Source: Kineococcus sp. TRM81007
Lineage (GTDB): Bacteria; Actinomycetota; Actinomycetes; Actinomycetales; Kineococcaceae
Assembly: GCF_022669155.1 (NCBI RefSeq)
Contig: NZ_JALBVB010000033.1
Coordinates: 28,266 to 62,156 of the forward strand
Reading direction: 5' to 3'
DNA length: 33,891 bases
Below are positions 17,434 through 27,629 of the stretch, one piece after another. Position numbers and translations under genes: made by a program. Position 1 is the first letter of the stretch. Each line of letters begins with the position of its first letter. The notes under the pieces are model-generated. The model was not told where the DNA came from. It did no database searches and saw only the letters and a program-made list of their open reading frames with translations.

Positions 17434-17575
17434 CGCTCCGGCGCCCGGGAGCGATGTGGTCGCTGAGTCCGGGGGGACTCGCACCGGGACCGGGGGGACC
17501 ACGGTGCGAGCTGGGCTCGCGCAGGGGGGGACGCGGTGCCGCGCCCGGTGGCCGGGGGGACCACCGGGCGCCGCA
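17434..17575 (-). ncRNA. Candidate 6C-type small RNA
   Basis: On the minus strand this gap between two genes carries four runs of six or seven C (17559-17554, 17530-17524, 17497-17492, 17476-17471). Two perfect hairpins expose them in loops: an 11-bp stem (17541-17551 with 17561-17571) with a 9-base loop, and a 9-bp stem (17478-17486 with 17502-17510) with a 15-base loop. A third C-run lies in the 10-base loop of a short 4-bp stem, and the fourth overlaps an alternative 6-bp stem (17465-17470 with 17475-17480). A closing hairpin at 17434-17453 could end the transcript. The actinobacterial 6C RNA is defined by paired hairpins with six-C loops, and this fits. Strand and ends are inferred; no promoter is evident. 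Confidence 0.55.
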
Positions 17576-17590
17576 CCCGCCCTCGTCCGC

Positions 17591-18025
17591 CTAGCCGGGC
17601 AGCTGCCCGTAGACGCGCCCGACCGGCAGCCTCACCACGCGGCGCCGGTCGCGCACCATCGCCGCGCGGTAGTCGTCCCAGTCGGGGTGCTCGCCGGCCA
17701 GCGCCCGGTACAGGTCCACCAGCTCCTCGACGGCCTCGTCGTCCGGGCGCTGCGCGACGGGGCCGAGCTCGGCGTCGCCCTCCACCACCGTCCACGACCA
17801 GAAGTCCGGCGCGCTCACGTGCAGGGAGGCGCGCGGGTCGCGCTCGAGGTTGCGGGCCTTGGCGCGGTCGGCGGTGATCGACACCCGCACCAGCCGGCGC
17901 TCCGGGTCGTAGTGGTGGGTGACGTTGGACAGCTGGGGGCGGCCGTCGCGCTTGAGCGTGACGAGCACGCCGTTCCGGGTGGAGGCGACGAGGTCCAGCA
18001 GCTGCCGCTCGCGGTCGGTGCTCAC
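17591..18025 (-). CDS. PPOX-class, probably F420-dependent flavoprotein
   Basis: This 144-residue protein has the split beta-barrel of pyridoxamine-phosphate-oxidase-like enzymes. The opening LLDLVASTRNGVLVTLKRDGRPQLSN, the strand VRVSITADRAKARNLERDP, and the closing RVVRLPVGRVYGQLPG are hallmarks of the actinobacterial F420-binding branch (Rv1155-like). These enzymes reduce or bind F420 and act on varied small molecules; the substrate here is unknown. GTG 18025 is preferred because TAGCGT, a good -10 element, ends 7 bases before it, giving a leaderless transcript. The longer frame upstream is antisense to nothing known and lacks family sequence. It lies between the NmrA-like gene and the candidate RNA. 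Confidence 0.85.
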   Translation of the reverse strand: MSTDRERQLLDLVASTRNGVLVTLKRDGRPQLSNVTHHYDPERRLVRVSITADRAKARNLERDPRASLHVSAPDFWSWTVVEGDAELGPVAQRPDDEAVEELVDLYRALAGEHPDWDDYRAAMVRDRRRVVRLPVGRVYGQLPG

Positions 18026-18032
18026 CCCGGCG

Positions 18033-18038
18033 ACGCTA
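18033..18038 (-). promoter_or_regulatory. -10 element for a leaderless PPOX transcript
   Basis: TAGCGT on the minus strand matches the actinobacterial TANNNT -10 pattern. It ends 7 bases before the GTG at 18025, the spacing expected if transcription starts at the start codon. No clear -35 box or ribosome site is visible. Confidence 0.4.
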
Positions 18039-18066
18039 GGCGCCACCCCGCCACCCCGCCAGGGGG

Positions 18067-18897
18067 TCAGCGGGAGCGGAGGACGTCCTCCAGGGTGCGC
18101 GGCGGGTGCCCGGTCAGGCGCTGCACGACGTCGGTGACGACGTCCAGCTCGCCGGCGCCGATGGCGGTGTACGTGCTCACCCAGCCGTCCACCTCCCACG
18201 CCGGCGCCCCGTACCCGGAGCGGGACGCGTACGCCTCCTCCACCGTCTCCTCCACGTAGTCCACCGGCTCACCGGTGACGCGGGTGATCGTGGCCGCGAC
18301 CTCCGCCACGCTCAGCGCCTCGGGGCCGGTGACGTCGTAGGTGCGCCCGGCGTGCGACTCGTCCAGCAGCGCGGCCACCGCCACCTCGGCGACGTCCGCG
18401 CGCGCCACGGCCCCCACCCGGCCGCTGCCCGCCGGGCCGCGCAGCGCGCCGTCCGTGACGAACTCCGGCAGCACGTCCAGGTAGAAGGAGTCGCGCAGCA
18501 CCGTGGTCTCCAGGCGGGCCGCGGCCAGCAGGCCCTCGGTGGCGGCGTGGTCGCGACCGAAGGTGAACGTGCAGTCCGGTGCCGCACCCAGGAACGAGGT
18601 GTAGACGACGCGGCGCACGCCCGCCGCGGCGGCGGCCTCCACGGCGGTGCGGTGCAGCGCGACGCGGCCGGCGTCCTCGGAGGCGGAGACCAGCAGCAGC
18701 ACGTCCACCCCGTCGAACGCGTGCCGCAGCGCCTCGCCGTCGGCGTAGGACGCCACCCGCACGTCGGCGCCGGGGAGGTCCGGGGCGCGGGAGGGGTCCC
18801 GCACCACCAGGCGGTGCGGCACCGCCGCCGCCGTCAGGGCCCGCGCCACGCGCCCGCCGACCTGTCCCGTCGCACCCGTCACCCCGATGAGCCCCAC
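18067..18897 (-). CDS. NmrA-like NAD(P)-binding Rossmann protein
   Basis: This 276-residue protein belongs to the atypical short-chain dehydrogenase group (NmrA/YtfG-like). The glycine motif VTGATGQVGGRVARAL is at the very N-terminus, followed by VRDPSRAP for the cofactor ribose/phosphate, GVDVLLLVSAS, and RRVVYTSFLGA. The tail TLEDVLRS is typical. A canonical YxxxK pair is not evident, as usual for this group, so it may be an oxidoreductase on quinones or a redox sensor. GTG 18897 directly precedes the first strand. CAAGCT lies 6 bases upstream, again suggesting leaderless expression. The PPOX gene follows 41 bases downstream on the same strand. Confidence 0.85.
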   Translation of the reverse strand: MGLIGVTGATGQVGGRVARALTAAAVPHRLVVRDPSRAPDLPGADVRVASYADGEALRHAFDGVDVLLLVSASEDAGRVALHRTAVEAAAAAGVRRVVYTSFLGAAPDCTFTFGRDHAATEGLLAAARLETTVLRDSFYLDVLPEFVTDGALRGPAGSGRVGAVARADVAEVAVAALLDESHAGRTYDVTGPEALSVAEVAATITRVTGEPVDYVEETVEEAYASRSGYGAPAWEVDGWVSTYTAIGAGELDVVTDVVQRLTGHPPRTLEDVLRSR

Positions 18898-18982
18898 ACG
18901 GCCAGCTTGGCGGCCCGGGCGGCGGCGGGCACCCCGGGGACGACGAAGGCCCCGGTCGAGATCGACCGGGGCCTTCACCCTG

Positions 18983-19066
18983 TGCGCGAGGGGGGAGTTG
19001 AACCCCCACGCCCTTTCGGGCACACGGACCTGAACCGTGCGCGTCTGCCTATTCCGCCACTCGCGC
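18983..19066 (-). tRNA. tRNA-Leu (anticodon CAG)
   Basis: The 84-base cloverleaf folds fully. The 7-bp acceptor is GCGCGAG with CTCGCGC, the anticodon arm is CACGG with CCGTG around loop TTCAGGT, and the long variable arm is TGCCCGAAAGGGCGT (class II). The T arm is GGGGG with CCCCC around TTCAACT. The discriminator is A and the CCA end is not encoded. A -10-like TAAGGT lies at 19083-19078. A tRNA-Leu(CAG) next to fhaA is also found in mycobacteria, so this is conserved synteny. Confidence 0.96.
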
Positions 19067-19148
19067 AGACAGGTAGAACCTTAGCAGGTGCACGAGGCCT
19101 CCACGGACACCCCCGTTCCGCCGAGGGGGCCGACGAGCCCCGCGCAGC

Positions 19149-19154
19149 TACGAT
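19149..19154 (+). promoter_or_regulatory. -10 element of the fhaA-pknB operon
   Basis: TACGAT matches TANNNT well, and a start about 7 bases later (near 19161) would give a leader of about 37 bases with the GGAGAGGGGG ribosome site in place. This argues against the in-frame ATG at 19153, which overlaps the element. No convincing -35 box is visible. Confidence 0.45.
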
Positions 19155-19197
19155 GCGGGGGCCGGTGCAGCAGGGTCCGACGGAGAGGGGGCGGCGC

Positions 19198-19902
19198 GTG
19201 GGAGTGCTCGACCGGTTCGAGCGCGGGGTCGAACGAGCCGTCAACGGCGTCTTCGCCCGTGCCTTCCGCAGCGAGGTGCAGCCGGTGGAGGTCGCCAGCG
19301 CCCTGCGCCGCGAGCTCGACGACCGCGCCGCCGTCCTGGCGCGCGGGCGCACCCTGGTGCCCAACAGCTTCATCGTCGAGCTCGGCCGCACCGACCACGA
19401 CAAGATCGCCTCCTGGCAGGACACGCTGGCCGACGAGCTCGTCGCCGCCGTCACCCAGCACGCCGAGAAGCAGCGCTACTCGTTCGTCGGCCCCGTGCGG
19501 GTGGACTTCCACGAGGCCGGCGACCTGGAGACCGGCGTCTTCCGCGTCCTCAGCTCCACCGTGAAGGGGCGCGTGGCCCCGGCCACCGGCCGCACCTCCA
19601 CGGCGGGCCGGCCGCAGCTGGAGGTGGACGGTCGCGGCTACGTCCTGACCGAGGCCGTCACCGTCCTCGGCCGCGGCTCGGAGGCCGACGTCGTCGTCGA
19701 CGACCCCGGCGTCTCCCGGCGGCACGCCGAGGTCCGCGTCGGCGCGTCCGGAGCGCGCCTGGTCGACCTCGGCTCCACCAACGGCACGTTCGTCGACGGG
19801 GAGAGGATCTCCTCCACCGACCTGTTCGACGGCACCACGATCACCCTCGGGCGCACCCGCGCGGTCTACCGCGCGGCCCGTCGCGACGAGGGCTGGACCT
19901 GA
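19198..19902 (+). CDS. fhaA: FHA-domain protein FhaA
   Basis: This 234-residue cytoplasmic protein reads phospho-threonine marks made by PknB; in mycobacteria FhaA binds the pseudokinase-domain protein MviN/CwlM-type partners of wall synthesis. The N-terminal DUF3662 domain runs from MGVLDRFERGVERAVNGVFA to about residue 120. The FHA domain is at about 140-230, with LGRGSEADVVVDDPGVSRRHAEV and DLGSTNGTFVDG, holding the Arg, Ser and Asn that contact the phosphate. GTG 19198 follows GGAGAGGGGG. The protein is much shorter than mycobacterial FhaA because the long disordered linker is absent. It is first in the operon, 7 bases before fhaB. Confidence 0.92.
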   Translation: MGVLDRFERGVERAVNGVFARAFRSEVQPVEVASALRRELDDRAAVLARGRTLVPNSFIVELGRTDHDKIASWQDTLADELVAAVTQHAEKQRYSFVGPVRVDFHEAGDLETGVFRVLSSTVKGRVAPATGRTSTAGRPQLEVDGRGYVLTEAVTVLGRGSEADVVVDDPGVSRRHAEVRVGASGARLVDLGSTNGTFVDGERISSTDLFDGTTITLGRTRAVYRAARRDEGWT

Positions 19903-19909
19903 GGAGCCC

Positions 19910-20395
19910 GTGAGCGAGCTCACCCTGACCGTGCTGCGGCTCGGCCTGCTGGCCCTGTTGTGGCTGTTCGTGCTCGCCGTCGTCGGCGTGCTCCGCACCG
20001 ACCTGCTCGGCACGCGCGTCACCGCGCGCCGCACCGAGCGCCAGCGCGGCCGGCAGCGCCGCGCCGAACCGCCCCCCGAGGCGCCCGCGCCGCGCCGCGA
20101 GCGCGCCACCCTCGTCGTCGTCGAGGGTTCGCTGCGCGGCACCACCCTCGCCCTCGGCCAGTCGCCGGTGCTCATCGGCCGCGGCGCCGACTGCACCCTC
20201 GTGCTGGACGACGAGTACGCCTCCACCCGCCACGTGCGCATCACCCCCGCGCCGGACGGCGCCGGCTGGCTCGTGGAGGACCTGCAGTCCACCAACGGCA
20301 GCTACCTCGGCCGCGACCGCCTGAGCACGCCCGTGCCCTTCGAGCCCGGCACGCCGCTGCGCATCGGGCGGACCGTCCTCGAACTGCGGAGGTGA
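19910..20395 (+). CDS. fhaB: Membrane-anchored FHA-domain protein FhaB (FipA)
   Basis: This 161-residue protein has one N-terminal membrane helix (LTVLRLGLLALLWLFVLAVVGVL), a basic linker, and a C-terminal FHA domain. The phospho-peptide motifs are LIGRGADCTLVLDDEYASTRH and DLQSTNGSYLG. In other actinobacteria it is a target and reader of PknB/PknA phosphorylation linked to division and wall growth. GTG 19910 follows GAGGAG with 3 bases between, closely spaced to the fhaA stop. The pstP gene follows 7 bases later. Confidence 0.93.
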   Translation: MSELTLTVLRLGLLALLWLFVLAVVGVLRTDLLGTRVTARRTERQRGRQRRAEPPPEAPAPRRERATLVVVEGSLRGTTLALGQSPVLIGRGADCTLVLDDEYASTRHVRITPAPDGAGWLVEDLQSTNGSYLGRDRLSTPVPFEPGTPLRIGRTVLELRR

Positions 20396-20402
20396 GCGGA
20401 CC

Positions 20403-21845
20403 GTGGCCATCGCCCTGCGCTACGCCGCCCGCTCCGACGTCGGGCTGGTGCGCTCCACCAACCAGGACTCCGGGTACGCCGGTCCGCACCTGCTCGTCGT
20501 CGCCGACGGCATGGGCGGGCACGCCGGCGGGGACGTCGCCTCCTCCCTGGCCGTCGGCGAGCTCGCCTCCCTCGACGGGGAGGCCCACGGCAGCGACGAC
20601 GCCGCGGAGCACCTGCACCACGCCCTGGACGCCGCCAACGAGCAGCTGCGCCGCCGGGTGGCCGACGAGCCGGAGCTGGCCGGCATGGGCACCACCGTCA
20701 CCGCGGTGCTGCGGGCCGGTTCCCGGCTGGTCCTGGCGCACATCGGTGACTCGCGCGGGTACCTGCTGCGCGACGGGCGGCTGACCCAGCTCACCCGCGA
20801 CCACAGCTACGTGCAGTCGCTCATCGACGAGGGCCGCATCAGCGCCGAGGAGGCCGAGCGCCACCCCCAGCGCTCGGTGATCATGCGGGTGCTCACGGGC
20901 CGCGACGACGACACCGCCGACGTCTCGGTGCGCGAGGCGCGCCCGGGCGACCGCTACCTGCTGTGCTCCGACGGCCTGTCCGGCGTCGTCAGCCACGAGA
21001 CGCTGGAGCGGACCCTGGCCGCCGGCGAACCGCCGGACGCCACCTGCGAGCGGCTCGTGGAGCTGGCGCTGCGCGGCGGGGGCCCCGACAACGTCTCCTG
21101 CGTGGTCGCCGACGTCGTGGAGCTCGGCGGCGGCCCCCCGCCCTCGACGACGCCGCAGGTGGTCGGCGCGGCCGCGTTCCACCGGCCGCGCCGCTCCAGC
21201 GCCGCCGGCACCCCGGCCGCGCGCGCCGCGGCCCTGCGCACGGCCGGCGCGGACGACGACGACCAGGAGGACGACGATCCCGGCGCGGGTGCGCGGGGGG
21301 ACGAGCAGCGCCGACGGCGCGCGCGGTGGCGGTGGATCGCCGGGCCCCTGCTGCTGGCGGTGCTCCTGGCGGCCGGCGCGTGGGGCGGGTGGCGCTGGAG
21401 CCAGCAGCAGTACTTCGTGGGCGTGGACGGCTCCCGCGTCGCGCTGTTCCAGGGGCTGACGCAGGACATCGGGCCGGTCGGCACCTCCAGCGTCGTGGAG
21501 CGCACGGACATCGCCGTGGCCGACCTGCCCAGCACGTACGCGACGCTGGTCACCGGGCGCATCAGCGCCTCGGGGATCGGCGACGCCCGCGAGACGATCG
21601 CGCAGCTCGAGGAGATCGCCGCCGACTGCCGGGCCGCCGCCCAGGACCCGGCGCCGTCGCCCACCGGGCAGCCCACCGCCGAGCCCACCGCCGAGCCCAC
21701 CGCCACCAGCGCGGGCACGGGCGCGGCGGCCGCCCCGCTCACCGCCGCCGCGGCGGCGAGCACGACCAGCGCGCCGGACGCGACCACCCCGGGAGCGGAG
21801 CCCACCGGCGACGCGCCCGCCGAGGACTGCGGAGGGGTCGGCTGA
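20403..21845 (+). CDS. pstP: PP2C-type Ser/Thr protein phosphatase PstP
   Basis: This 480-residue enzyme removes phosphate from PknB and its targets. The catalytic PP2C domain covers about residues 5-240, with SDVGLVRSTNQDS, VADGMGGHAGGDVASS (metal-binding Asp), GTTVTAVLRAG, AHIGDSRGYLLR, LCSDGLSGVV and GGGPDNVSCVV. A disordered linker of about 70 residues leads to a membrane helix (WIAGPLLLAVLLAAGAWGGW) and an extracellular domain of about 90 residues containing VGVDGSRVALFQG. The low-complexity tail repeats AEPT and is rich in Ala and Thr. The start GTG is 7 bases after fhaB. The stop overlaps rodA by 1 base (TGATG). Confidence 0.95.
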   Translation: MAIALRYAARSDVGLVRSTNQDSGYAGPHLLVVADGMGGHAGGDVASSLAVGELASLDGEAHGSDDAAEHLHHALDAANEQLRRRVADEPELAGMGTTVTAVLRAGSRLVLAHIGDSRGYLLRDGRLTQLTRDHSYVQSLIDEGRISAEEAERHPQRSVIMRVLTGRDDDTADVSVREARPGDRYLLCSDGLSGVVSHETLERTLAAGEPPDATCERLVELALRGGGPDNVSCVVADVVELGGGPPPSTTPQVVGAAAFHRPRRSSAAGTPAARAAALRTAGADDDDQEDDDPGAGARGDEQRRRRARWRWIAGPLLLAVLLAAGAWGGWRWSQQQYFVGVDGSRVALFQGLTQDIGPVGTSSVVERTDIAVADLPSTYATLVTGRISASGIGDARETIAQLEEIAADCRAAAQDPAPSPTGQPTAEPTAEPTATSAGTGAAAAPLTAAAAASTTSAPDATTPGAEPTGDAPAEDCGGVG

Positions 21846-23218
21846 TGGCCACCGTCCTGCCCGTGTACCCGACCACGCGCCGCAACGTCGAGCTGGTGCT
21901 CGTCGTCGCGGCCGTGCTCATCTCCTGCGGGGCGTGGGCCGTCGTGGGCCTGACCGAGGACGGTTCCCTGCCGGGCGGGCTGTTCGCCCACGGCGGTGGC
22001 CTGGGCGCTCTCGCGGTCGTCCTGCACCTGCTGCTGCGCTGGCGCGCCCCGCACGCCGACCCGGTCCTGCTGCCGGTGGCGACGCTGCTCAACGGGATGG
22101 GCCTGGTGATGCTGCACCGCCTGGACCTGTCCGAGGGCACGTCCGCGGCGTCCCGGCAGTTCATCTGGTCGGCGCTGGGGATCGCGGCCGCCGGCGCCGT
22201 CGTGGTCGTGCTGCGCGACCACCGGGTGCTGCGCCGCTACACGTTCACCGCGATGGTCACCGGCCTCGTCCTGCTGGCGCTGCCGCTGCTGCCCGTGCTG
22301 GGCAAGGAGATCAACGGCGCGCGGATCTGGGTCGGGATCGGGCCGCTGTCCTTCCAGCCGGGGGAGATCGCCAAGATCGTGCTGGCGGTGTTCTTCGCCG
22401 GCTACCTCGTCGTGCACCGCGACGCGCTGTCCCTGACGGGGCCGAAGGTGCTGTTCCTGCGCCTGCCGCGCGCCCGCGACCTCGGGCCGATCCTGCTGGC
22501 GTGGGCGGTGAGCGTGGGCGTCCTCGTGCTCCAGCGCGACCTGGGGACGTCGCTGCTGTTCTTCGGGCTGTTCGTGGCGGTGCTGTACGTGGCGACCGAG
22601 CGGGTCAGCTGGATCGTCATCGGCCTGGGCCTGTTCGTCGCCGGTGCCGTGTTCGCCGCCACCACCATGTCGCACGTGCGCAGCCGCGTGGACATCTGGC
22701 TGCACCCCTTCGACGCGGACAACGCCGACAGCGCCTACCAGCTGCTGCAGGGCCTGTACGGCATGGCCAGCGGGGGGCTGCTGGGCACCGGCCTGGACCG
22801 CGGCCGGCCCGACATCGTGCCGTTCGCCAACTCCGACTTCATCTACGCCTCCTTCGGCGAGGAGCTCGGCCTGGCGGGGCTGTTCGCGCTGCTGCTGCTG
22901 TACGCGGTCCTGGTGGAGCGGGGGATGCGCACCGCCATCGGCGTGCGCGACGGGTTCGGCAAGCTGCTCGCCGCGGGCCTGGCGTTCTCCGTGGCGCTGC
23001 AGGTGTTCGTGGTCGTCGGCGGCGTCACCCGCGTCATCCCGCTGACCGGCCTGACCACCCCGTTCCTCGCCGCCGGCGGCTCCTCGCTGGTGTCGAACTG
23101 GATCGTCGTGGCGCTGCTGCTGCGGGTCTCGGACCTGGCGCGCCGCCCGGCGGCGGAGGTGCGCAACGGCCCCGAGCCGGGCGACACCGGCGTCACCCAG
23201 GCGGTGAGGATCCCGTGA
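21845..23218 (+). CDS. rodA: SEDS-family peptidoglycan polymerase RodA
   Basis: This 457-residue integral membrane protein of the FtsW/RodA/SpoVE family polymerises glycan strands from lipid II, working with the adjacent transpeptidase PbpA. About 12 hydrophobic helices can be traced. The family signature is clear: INGARIWVGIGPLSFQPGEIAKI, LQRDLGTSLLFF, and the C-terminal DFIYASFGEELGLAG. The usual QPSE reads QPGE here, a common actinobacterial variation. ATG 21845 shares its A with the pstP stop, so translation is coupled; the frame's long upstream extension lies out of register within pstP. The last codons overlap the pbpA start by 4 bases. Confidence 0.95.
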   Translation: MATVLPVYPTTRRNVELVLVVAAVLISCGAWAVVGLTEDGSLPGGLFAHGGGLGALAVVLHLLLRWRAPHADPVLLPVATLLNGMGLVMLHRLDLSEGTSAASRQFIWSALGIAAAGAVVVVLRDHRVLRRYTFTAMVTGLVLLALPLLPVLGKEINGARIWVGIGPLSFQPGEIAKIVLAVFFAGYLVVHRDALSLTGPKVLFLRLPRARDLGPILLAWAVSVGVLVLQRDLGTSLLFFGLFVAVLYVATERVSWIVIGLGLFVAGAVFAATTMSHVRSRVDIWLHPFDADNADSAYQLLQGLYGMASGGLLGTGLDRGRPDIVPFANSDFIYASFGEELGLAGLFALLLLYAVLVERGMRTAIGVRDGFGKLLAAGLAFSVALQVFVVVGGVTRVIPLTGLTTPFLAAGGSSLVSNWIVVALLLRVSDLARRPAAEVRNGPEPGDTGVTQAVRIP

Positions 23219-24687
23219 ACCGCCCCCTGCGCAGGCTGTCGGCCGTCGTCGCGTTCCTGTTCTTCGCCCTGTTCGCCTCCACCACGTGGATCCAGTTCCT
23301 GCGCGCCGGCGAGCTGAACGCCATGCCGGGCAACAGCCGCCAGCTGTACGCGGAGTTCGGCCGCGAGCGCGGCCCGATCCTCGTCGGCGCCGGTCAGGCG
23401 GTGGCCGCCAGCGTGGAGGTGGAGGACCCGGACGACCCGTACCGGTTCCTGCGCCAGTACCCCGCCGGGCCGGTGTACGCACCCGTCACCGGCTACTACT
23501 CGGTGCGCTACGGCACCGCCGGCATCGAGCGCGCCGTGAACGACGTGCTCTCCGGCACCGCCGACGAGCTGTTCTACCGGCGCCTGGCGGACCTGCTCAC
23601 CGGCGAGGACCCGGTCGGCGCCTCCGTCACGCTCACGCTGGACCCCGAGGTGCAGCAGGCCGCGTGGGACGCCCTGGACGGGCGCAAGGGCGCCGTCGTC
23701 GCGGTCGAGCCGTCCACCGGCGACGTGCTGGCGATGGTGTCCAGCCCCACCTACGACCCCGACGTGCTGGCCACCCACGACGCCGCCGCCGCCGAGCAGG
23801 CGTGGCAGGCGCTGATCGCCGACGAGGACGACCCGCTGGTGAACCGGGCGGTCGACGCCCTGTACCCGCCGGGGTCCACCTTCAAGCTGATCACCGCCGC
23901 GGCGGCGCTGGAGAGCGGCGACTACACCACCGACACGTCCGTGGCCGGGCCGCGGGAGCTGGACCTGCCGCAGACCGACAACACGCTGAGCAACGACGAG
24001 GGCACCGCGTGCGGGCCGAACGACCAGGTGAGCCTGCTGGACGCGCTGCGCATCTCCTGCAACACCGCGTTCGGGCAGCTCGGCCTCGACCTGGGCGCCG
24101 GGACCCTCGACGCGCAGGCGCGGGCGTTCGGCTTCGAGCAGCCCCTGTCGACCCCGCTGCCCGTGGCGGAGAGCCAGTTCCCCGAGGACGCCGCCGGGCC
24201 GCTGCTGGCGTACGCCGGCATCGGGCAGGGGGACGTGCGGGTCACCCCGCTGCAGGTGGCGATGGTCTCCGCCGCCATCGCCAACGGCGGTGTCGTCATG
24301 GAGCCGAACCTCGTCGCGAACGTGCGGGAGGCGAAGACCCTCGACGTCATCGCCGAGCCCGCCCCGCAGGAGGTGGGCCGCGCCGTCAGCGCCGACACCG
24401 CCGACGCGCTGCAGGAGATGATGCGCGCCGTCGTCGAGTCCGGCACCGGCACGCGCGCGCAGGTCGACGGCGCCGTCGTGGGCGGCAAGACCGGCACCGC
24501 GCAGCGCGGCGAGGGGCAGGTCCCCTACGCCTGGTTCACCTCGTGGGCGCGCGACGAGGAGGGCGACGACCGCGAGGTGGCCGTCGCCGTGGTCATCGAG
24601 GACGGCGGCTCGGTGGACAGCGCCTACGGCGGCCGGCTGTCGGCGCCGGTGGCGAAGCAGGTCATGCAGGCGGCGCTCGATGGCTGA
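23215..24687 (+). CDS. pbpA: Penicillin-binding protein 2 (class B transpeptidase) PbpA
   Basis: This 490-residue class B PBP cross-links peptidoglycan with RodA. The N-terminal anchor helix is LSAVVAFLFFALFASTTWIQFL, followed by an extracellular pedestal domain. In the transpeptidase domain the catalytic serine is S221 in PPGSTFK, the second motif is S281-C282-N283, and the third is K425-T-G in GGKTGTAQR. All catalytic residues are intact, so the protein should be active and bind beta-lactams. GTG 23215 overlaps the rodA stop by 4 bases. In mycobacteria pknA follows; here 57 bases of non-coding sequence lead directly to pknB. Confidence 0.95.
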   Translation: MNRPLRRLSAVVAFLFFALFASTTWIQFLRAGELNAMPGNSRQLYAEFGRERGPILVGAGQAVAASVEVEDPDDPYRFLRQYPAGPVYAPVTGYYSVRYGTAGIERAVNDVLSGTADELFYRRLADLLTGEDPVGASVTLTLDPEVQQAAWDALDGRKGAVVAVEPSTGDVLAMVSSPTYDPDVLATHDAAAAEQAWQALIADEDDPLVNRAVDALYPPGSTFKLITAAAALESGDYTTDTSVAGPRELDLPQTDNTLSNDEGTACGPNDQVSLLDALRISCNTAFGQLGLDLGAGTLDAQARAFGFEQPLSTPLPVAESQFPEDAAGPLLAYAGIGQGDVRVTPLQVAMVSAAIANGGVVMEPNLVANVREAKTLDVIAEPAPQEVGRAVSADTADALQEMMRAVVESGTGTRAQVDGAVVGGKTGTAQRGEGQVPYAWFTSWARDEEGDDREVAVAVVIEDGGSVDSAYGGRLSAPVAKQVMQAALDG

Positions 24688-24744
24688 GCGGCGGGCGAAC
24701 GCGGGCGCCGCGGTGGACGAGGGACGACGGGGACGGGGAGCGCA

Positions 24745-26774
<2,030 letters not shown>

Positions 26775-26775
<1 letters not shown>

Positions 26776-27605
26776 TGCGACTGCTGCACCTGTCCGACAC
26801 GCACCTGATGGCCCCCGGCGGCCTGCACGGCGGCGGGCGGGTCGACACGACCGCCGTGCTGCGGCACGTGCTGGCCTCCCTGTCCGGCGTCGGCCCGCTG
26901 GACGCCGTCGTCGTCTCCGGCGACGTGTCCGACGACGGCTCGGTGCACTCCTACGAGACGGCGCGCGACCTCGTGGGGGGCTTCGCCCGCGAGCACGGCG
27001 CGGCCGTCGTCGCGTTCGCGATGGGCAACCACGACCTGCCCGGGCCCTTCGAGCAGGTCCTGGGGCCGGTGCGCTCCGTGCACGACGCCGGTGGCTTGCG
27101 CCTGGTGGTGCTGGACAGCTCCGTGCCGCGGCACGGACACGGGGTGCTCACCGACGAGCAGCTCGGATGGCTGCGCGGCGTGCTCGCCGATCCGGCACCG
27201 CTCGGGTCGGTCGTGGTGGTGCACCACTCCCCGCTGCCGGCGCCGACGGTGCTGCACGAGGGGCTGAAGCTGCAGGAACCGCAGCGGCTGCTGGACGCGA
27301 CCGCCGGCACGGACGTGCGCGTGGTCCTCAGCGGGCACTACCACCACCCCTACGTGGCGACGCTGCCCGGCGGGACCACCGCGGTCGTGGCGCCCGGTGT
27401 CGCCAACCGCACCGACGTGCTCGTGGAGCACGGCTCGGAGCGGGTGCTGCGCGGTTCCGGCGCGTGCCTGGTGGACGTCGACGAGGCCGGGGTGCGGGTC
27501 ACCGTCCTGTCGGTGGCCGCCCCCGGCGACGGTGAGGAGCTGTTCGTCCTGGGTCCGGACGTCGTGCAGCGCATCCTCGACGCGGAGGGCGCCCCGGCGC
27601 GCTGA
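26775..27605 (+). CDS. Calcineurin-like metallophosphoesterase, CpdA type
   Basis: This 276-residue soluble enzyme has the full set of dinuclear-metal motifs: D8-T-H10 in LLHLSDTHL, VVVSGDVSDDG, MGNHD, VVVHHSPLP and SGHYHHPY. The pattern is that of the Icc/CpdA group of 3',5'-cyclic-nucleotide phosphodiesterases, though members also act on other phosphodiesters. The ATG at 26775 shares its A with the pknB stop (TGATG), so it is the last, translationally coupled gene of the phospho-signalling operon. No signal peptide is seen. Its placement suggests a link between a nucleotide second messenger or wall-derived phosphodiester and PknB signalling, which is inference. The substrate is unknown. Confidence 0.9.
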
Positions 27606-27629
27606 CCGGGACGCCCCCGCGCGACGGTG

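Noticed and set aside
18106-19197. Upstream extension of the fhaA frame
   Set aside because: It runs antisense through the NmrA-like gene and the tRNA; fhaA starts at 19198 behind a good ribosome site.
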